Source: Methylophilaceae bacterium (lineage in GTDB: Bacteria > Pseudomonadota > Gammaproteobacteria > Burkholderiales > Methylophilaceae). Taken from it: a stretch of DNA of 5,511 bases. Location of the stretch: NCBI GenBank assembly GCA_006844635.1, contig SPJO01000077.1, positions 1 to 5,511 on the forward strand, in the 5' to 3' direction. The notes under the pieces were generated by a model. The model was not told the DNA's origin and did no database searches. It worked only from the letters and a program-made list of their open reading frames with translations. The position numbers and the translations under genes were made by a program. Positions within the stretch are counted from its first letter, which is position 1. Every line of letters begins with the position of its first letter. Of this stretch, positions 5,481 through 5,511 are shown in pieces.

Positions 5481-5511
5481 CTAAATATAATTTTACGCTG
5501 ACTATAATTGT

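Noticed and set aside
1..5511. CreB binding sites (Cre-tag TTCACnnnnnnTTCAC) on either strand
   Set aside because: Isolated TTCAC or GTGAA words occur (for example near 39, 435, 1159 and 4937), but I found no tandem pair with the six-base spacing.

Overview
The window looks like chromosomal DNA of a marine-type gammaproteobacterium with moderate to low GC content. The evidence is a CreB/CreC-type two-component pair close to the enterobacterial one, and a VIT-domain protein of the kind described as the 'marine proteobacterial sortase target'. I cannot name the genus. No rRNA, tRNA, insertion sequence, CRISPR array or integration site is visible. There are six protein genes. One of them, the VIT-domain gene, runs off the left edge.

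Left and centre (about 1-3845, all minus strand; transcription order is right to left). A candidate promoter near 3815-3843 precedes a predicted lipoprotein with an SMP-30/gluconolactonase-like beta-propeller (2861-3769). Ten bases later comes the response regulator creB (2161-2850), whose stop codon abuts or overlaps the start of the sensor kinase creC (704-2158). This looks like one transcription unit. A 99-base gap follows. Its creC-proximal half, read on the minus strand, is rich in C and poor in G, as Rho-loading sites are. The VIT-domain protein (1-604) comes next, with a strong ribosome binding site. No creD gene follows creC at the usual adjacent position. The likely logic is an envelope-facing module: an exported propeller lipoprotein, a membrane sensor with its regulator, and an exported VIT protein. 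The link between the last of these and CreBC is inferred from position only.

Intergenic region 3770-4001 separates the minus-strand unit from a plus-strand gene. It holds candidate promoters for both directions. Three short palindromes lie on the plus-strand side, two around the -35 region and one just before the start codon.

Right (4002-5480). A 289-residue protein on the plus strand has two membrane helices, a Mrr-type nuclease-fold domain whose catalytic residues appear to be replaced, and a C-terminal topoisomerase-type zinc ribbon. Convergent to it, 18 bases away, is a uracil-DNA-glycosylase-superfamily protein on the minus strand with four cysteines spaced as for an iron-sulfur cluster. 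The two are next to each other and both have nucleic-acid-related folds, but they face each other and so do not form an operon.

The most promising items for follow-up are the apparently inactivated membrane-bound Mrr/zinc-ribbon protein and the propeller-lipoprotein/creBC/VIT arrangement.
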